13,893 bases of DNA from Dehalococcoidales bacterium (GTDB taxonomy: Bacteria; Chloroflexota; Dehalococcoidia; Dehalococcoidales; UBA2162), in the NCBI GenBank assembly GCA_020343555.1, contig CP070800.1, forward strand, positions 875,848 through 889,740, in the 5' to 3' direction. Of this stretch, positions 12,301 to 13,893 are shown one piece after another. The position numbers and the translations under genes were made by a program. How positions within the stretch are numbered: the first letter of the stretch is position 1; each line of letters begins with the position of its first letter. Under the pieces are notes generated by a model. It did not search any database and had not been told where the DNA came from. It saw only the letters and a list, made by a program, of their open reading frames with translations.

Positions 12301-13893
12301 ATGAATGGAATCACAGTGACGATCGATGGCAGGGAAATACAGACAACTGAAGGCAACACCGTTCTAAAAGCAGCCCAGGAAGCCGGGATTTATATCCCGG
12401 CACTTTGTGCCCACCCCGACCTTGTACCGGGAGGCTACTGCGGACTTTGCGTGGTGGAAGTAGGTGAAGAAGGCGATGTGCAGGCATGTAAAACAGAGGT
12501 TCGCGAGGGCATGGTGATAACCACCGAAACACCCACCATACGGGAAGCCCGTGAAGAAGCTCTTCAGAATATACTGAACGAACACCCCCATGCCTGTCTC
12601 GACTGCTGGCGCAAGGACAGGTGCAAGCCTTTCGACATATGCCTGCGCAGTGAAGCGGTCAACCAGCACTGCGTTACCTGCCCCAAGAACGGTCACTGTG
12701 AACTCCAGAAAGTGGTTGATTACATCGGCATCGAACCGGAAATCCCCTACAGACCAAAAGAATATCCTCTCGAGACTGACAATCCTTTCTTCCTGCGTGA
12801 TTACAACCTCTGTATCGTCTGCGGTCGTTGCGTCCGCGTCTGCCGCGACGTACGAGGTGTCGGCGTCTATACCTTCGACGACGAGGAAAATCCCACCAAG
12901 ATACTCACCGTAGAAGGTGGTTCGACGGTCGACTCCGGCTGCCGTTTCTGTTTTGCCTGTGTGGAGGTATGCCCTACCGGCGCCCTGATAGAGAGGGATG
13001 TAGAGAAAATGCGCGAGAATCCTGAAGCGTACATCGTGCCGTGCAGCGAGGCCTGCCCGGCCCATGTTAATATCCCCCGGTATGTGGAATACGTTCGCCA
13101 GAGCAAGTATACCGAAGCGCTTTCTGTTATCCGCGAAAAAGTCCCCTTCCCCGGAAGCCTTGGAAGAGTATGTTTCCACCCCTGCGAGCAGGCATGCCGC
13201 CGCGAGACGGTGAATGATCCCATTTCGGTCAAGGAACTGAAACGGGTTGCCGCCGATCATGGCGAGGATAAATGGAAAGAGAAATCGGCCATCAAGGAAT
13301 CCACCGGCAAAAGAGTCGCCGTTGTCGGTGCCGGTCCTGCCGGGCTGACAGGAGCTTTTTACCTGGCTAAAGCCGGGCACAGTGTGACCGTATATGAGGA
13401 ACTTCCGGAAGCGGGAGGAATGATGAGATACGGTATTCCGGAATACCGACTTCCCAGGAACATCCTCGCCGCAGAAGTTCAGTCAATAAAGGATGCCGGA
13501 GTAGAGCTGCTTACCAATACGAAGATAGAATCGATTAATTCGCTGAAAGAACAGGGATTCGATGCGATACTACTGGCTATAGGCGCCCACGAAGGCACCA
13601 AGCTCGGTGTTGAAGGTGAAGACCTCCCCGGTGTTATGGACGGCGCTTCCTTCCTCAGAGACGTCAACCTGGGTAACAAGGTTAAACTCGGAGAAAAGGT
13701 AGCCGTACTCGGCGGCGGAAACTCTGCCGTGGACAGTGCCCGCGTCGCCTTACGCATCGGCGCGAAAAGTGTGACCATGATATACCGCCGGACAAGGGCA
13801 GAAATGCCTGCAGCCGAGGAAGAGATCGAAGATGCGTTACAGGAAGGAGTTGAGATCAATTTCCTTCAGAATCCCACGAAGTTCACCAAAAAC
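12301..13893 (+). CDS. NuoG-like/GltD-like iron-sulfur flavoprotein (3' truncated by the window)
   Basis: The first 531 residues are present with no stop. The order is: a 2Fe-2S plant-type ferredoxin domain (Cys36, 47, 50, 63); a NuoG-like His/Cys region (HPHACLDC...C at 95-108, Cys114, then HCVTC..NGHCELQ at 123-136); two 4Fe-4S motifs (Cys171/174/177/181 and Cys214/217/220/224-Pro); a GltD/dihydropyrimidine-dehydrogenase type Fe-S helical domain (Cys248, 252, 291, 295, 299); an FAD-binding GAGPAG (343-348); and an NAD(P)-binding GGGNSAVDSA (471-480). Such proteins pass electrons between NAD(P)H, flavin and ferredoxin or a partner dehydrogenase in anaerobes. The partner genes must lie beyond the window. 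ATG 12301 is the first start after an in-frame TGA at 12289; its ribosome site is 12 bases away, which is long. Confidence 0.9.
   Translation, partial: MNGITVTIDGREIQTTEGNTVLKAAQEAGIYIPALCAHPDLVPGGYCGLCVVEVGEEGDVQACKTEVREGMVITTETPTIREAREEALQNILNEHPHACLDCWRKDRCKPFDICLRSEAVNQHCVTCPKNGHCELQKVVDYIGIEPEIPYRPKEYPLETDNPFFLRDYNLCIVCGRCVRVCRDVRGVGVYTFDDEENPTKILTVEGGSTVDSGCRFCFACVEVCPTGALIERDVEKMRENPEAYIVPCSEACPAHVNIPRYVEYVRQSKYTEALSVIREKVPFPGSLGRVCFHPCEQACRRETVNDPISVKELKRVAADHGEDKWKEKSAIKESTGKRVAVVGAGPAGLTGAFYLAKAGHSVTVYEELPEAGGMMRYGIPEYRLPRNILAAEVQSIKDAGVELLTNTKIESINSLKEQGFDAILLAIGAHEGTKLGVEGEDLPGVMDGASFLRDVNLGNKVKLGEKVAVLGGGNSAVDSARVALRIGAKSVTMIYRRTRAEMPAAEEEIEDALQEGVEINFLQNPTKFTKN

Noticed and set aside
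12364..13380. 338-codon open frame on the minus strand
   Set aside because: It is antisense to the iron-sulfur flavoprotein, whose plus-strand frame carries clear domain motifs throughout.

Overview
The window looks like a piece of an anaerobic bacterial chromosome of medium G+C. My best guess is a Chloroflexota/Dehalococcoidia-type organism. That is inference from gene style: an aldo/keto reductase with a ferredoxin-like tail, oxygen-sensitive multi-cluster flavoproteins, stand-alone MBL hydrolases, many TTG starts, and REP-like intergenic repeats of the 'TCATCCTGAG...CAGAATGAC' and 'ATTGCGAG...GGCAATCT' kind. TGA is used as a normal stop here (rarA and the FAD oxidoreductase).

Layout. 1-61 is the tail of an upstream gene. 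289-660 is acpS, behind a promoter region carrying two palindromes 22 bp apart. 686-1225 (minus) is a NYN-domain nuclease-like protein. 1372-1660 is non-coding and ends in a strong hairpin; it may encode a structured RNA. 1832-4260 is a probable plus-strand operon: an MBL-fold hydrolase interrupted by an in-frame TGA, a DUF1893 protein, and an aldo/keto reductase with two 4Fe-4S motifs, closed by a terminator. 4514-5326 is a second, unrelated MBL hydrolase. 5336-5785 is filled with tandem and inverted repeats.

5868-9296 is all on the minus strand. rarA and an alpha/beta hydrolase overlap by three bases (7920-7923). Downstream lies an A+T-rich methyltransferase gene with its own consensus promoter and a leader of about 240 nt. 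The leader holds a 31-codon ORF with four consecutive Ile codons, a branched fold and an intrinsic terminator just ahead of the gene, which is the layout of transcription attenuation. This cassette is bracketed by two direct copies of the hydrolase 3' end; the outer copy (5868-6136) is a frameshifted remnant. This is the most unusual part of the window.

9461-11038 is a large FAD-dependent oxidoreductase, divergent from rarA with back-to-back promoters. 11340-11909 (minus) is a nitroreductase-family flavoprotein. 12301 to the end is the N-terminal 531 residues of an iron-sulfur flavoprotein that joins a NuoG-like 2Fe-2S/4Fe-4S module to a GltD-like FAD/NAD(P) module; it runs off the window.

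The redox enzymes (aldo/keto reductase, FAD oxidoreductase, nitroreductase, NuoG/GltD fusion) fit flavin and ferredoxin electron transfer in an anaerobe, but no complete pathway is visible. All calls are made by reading the sequence; no database search was run.
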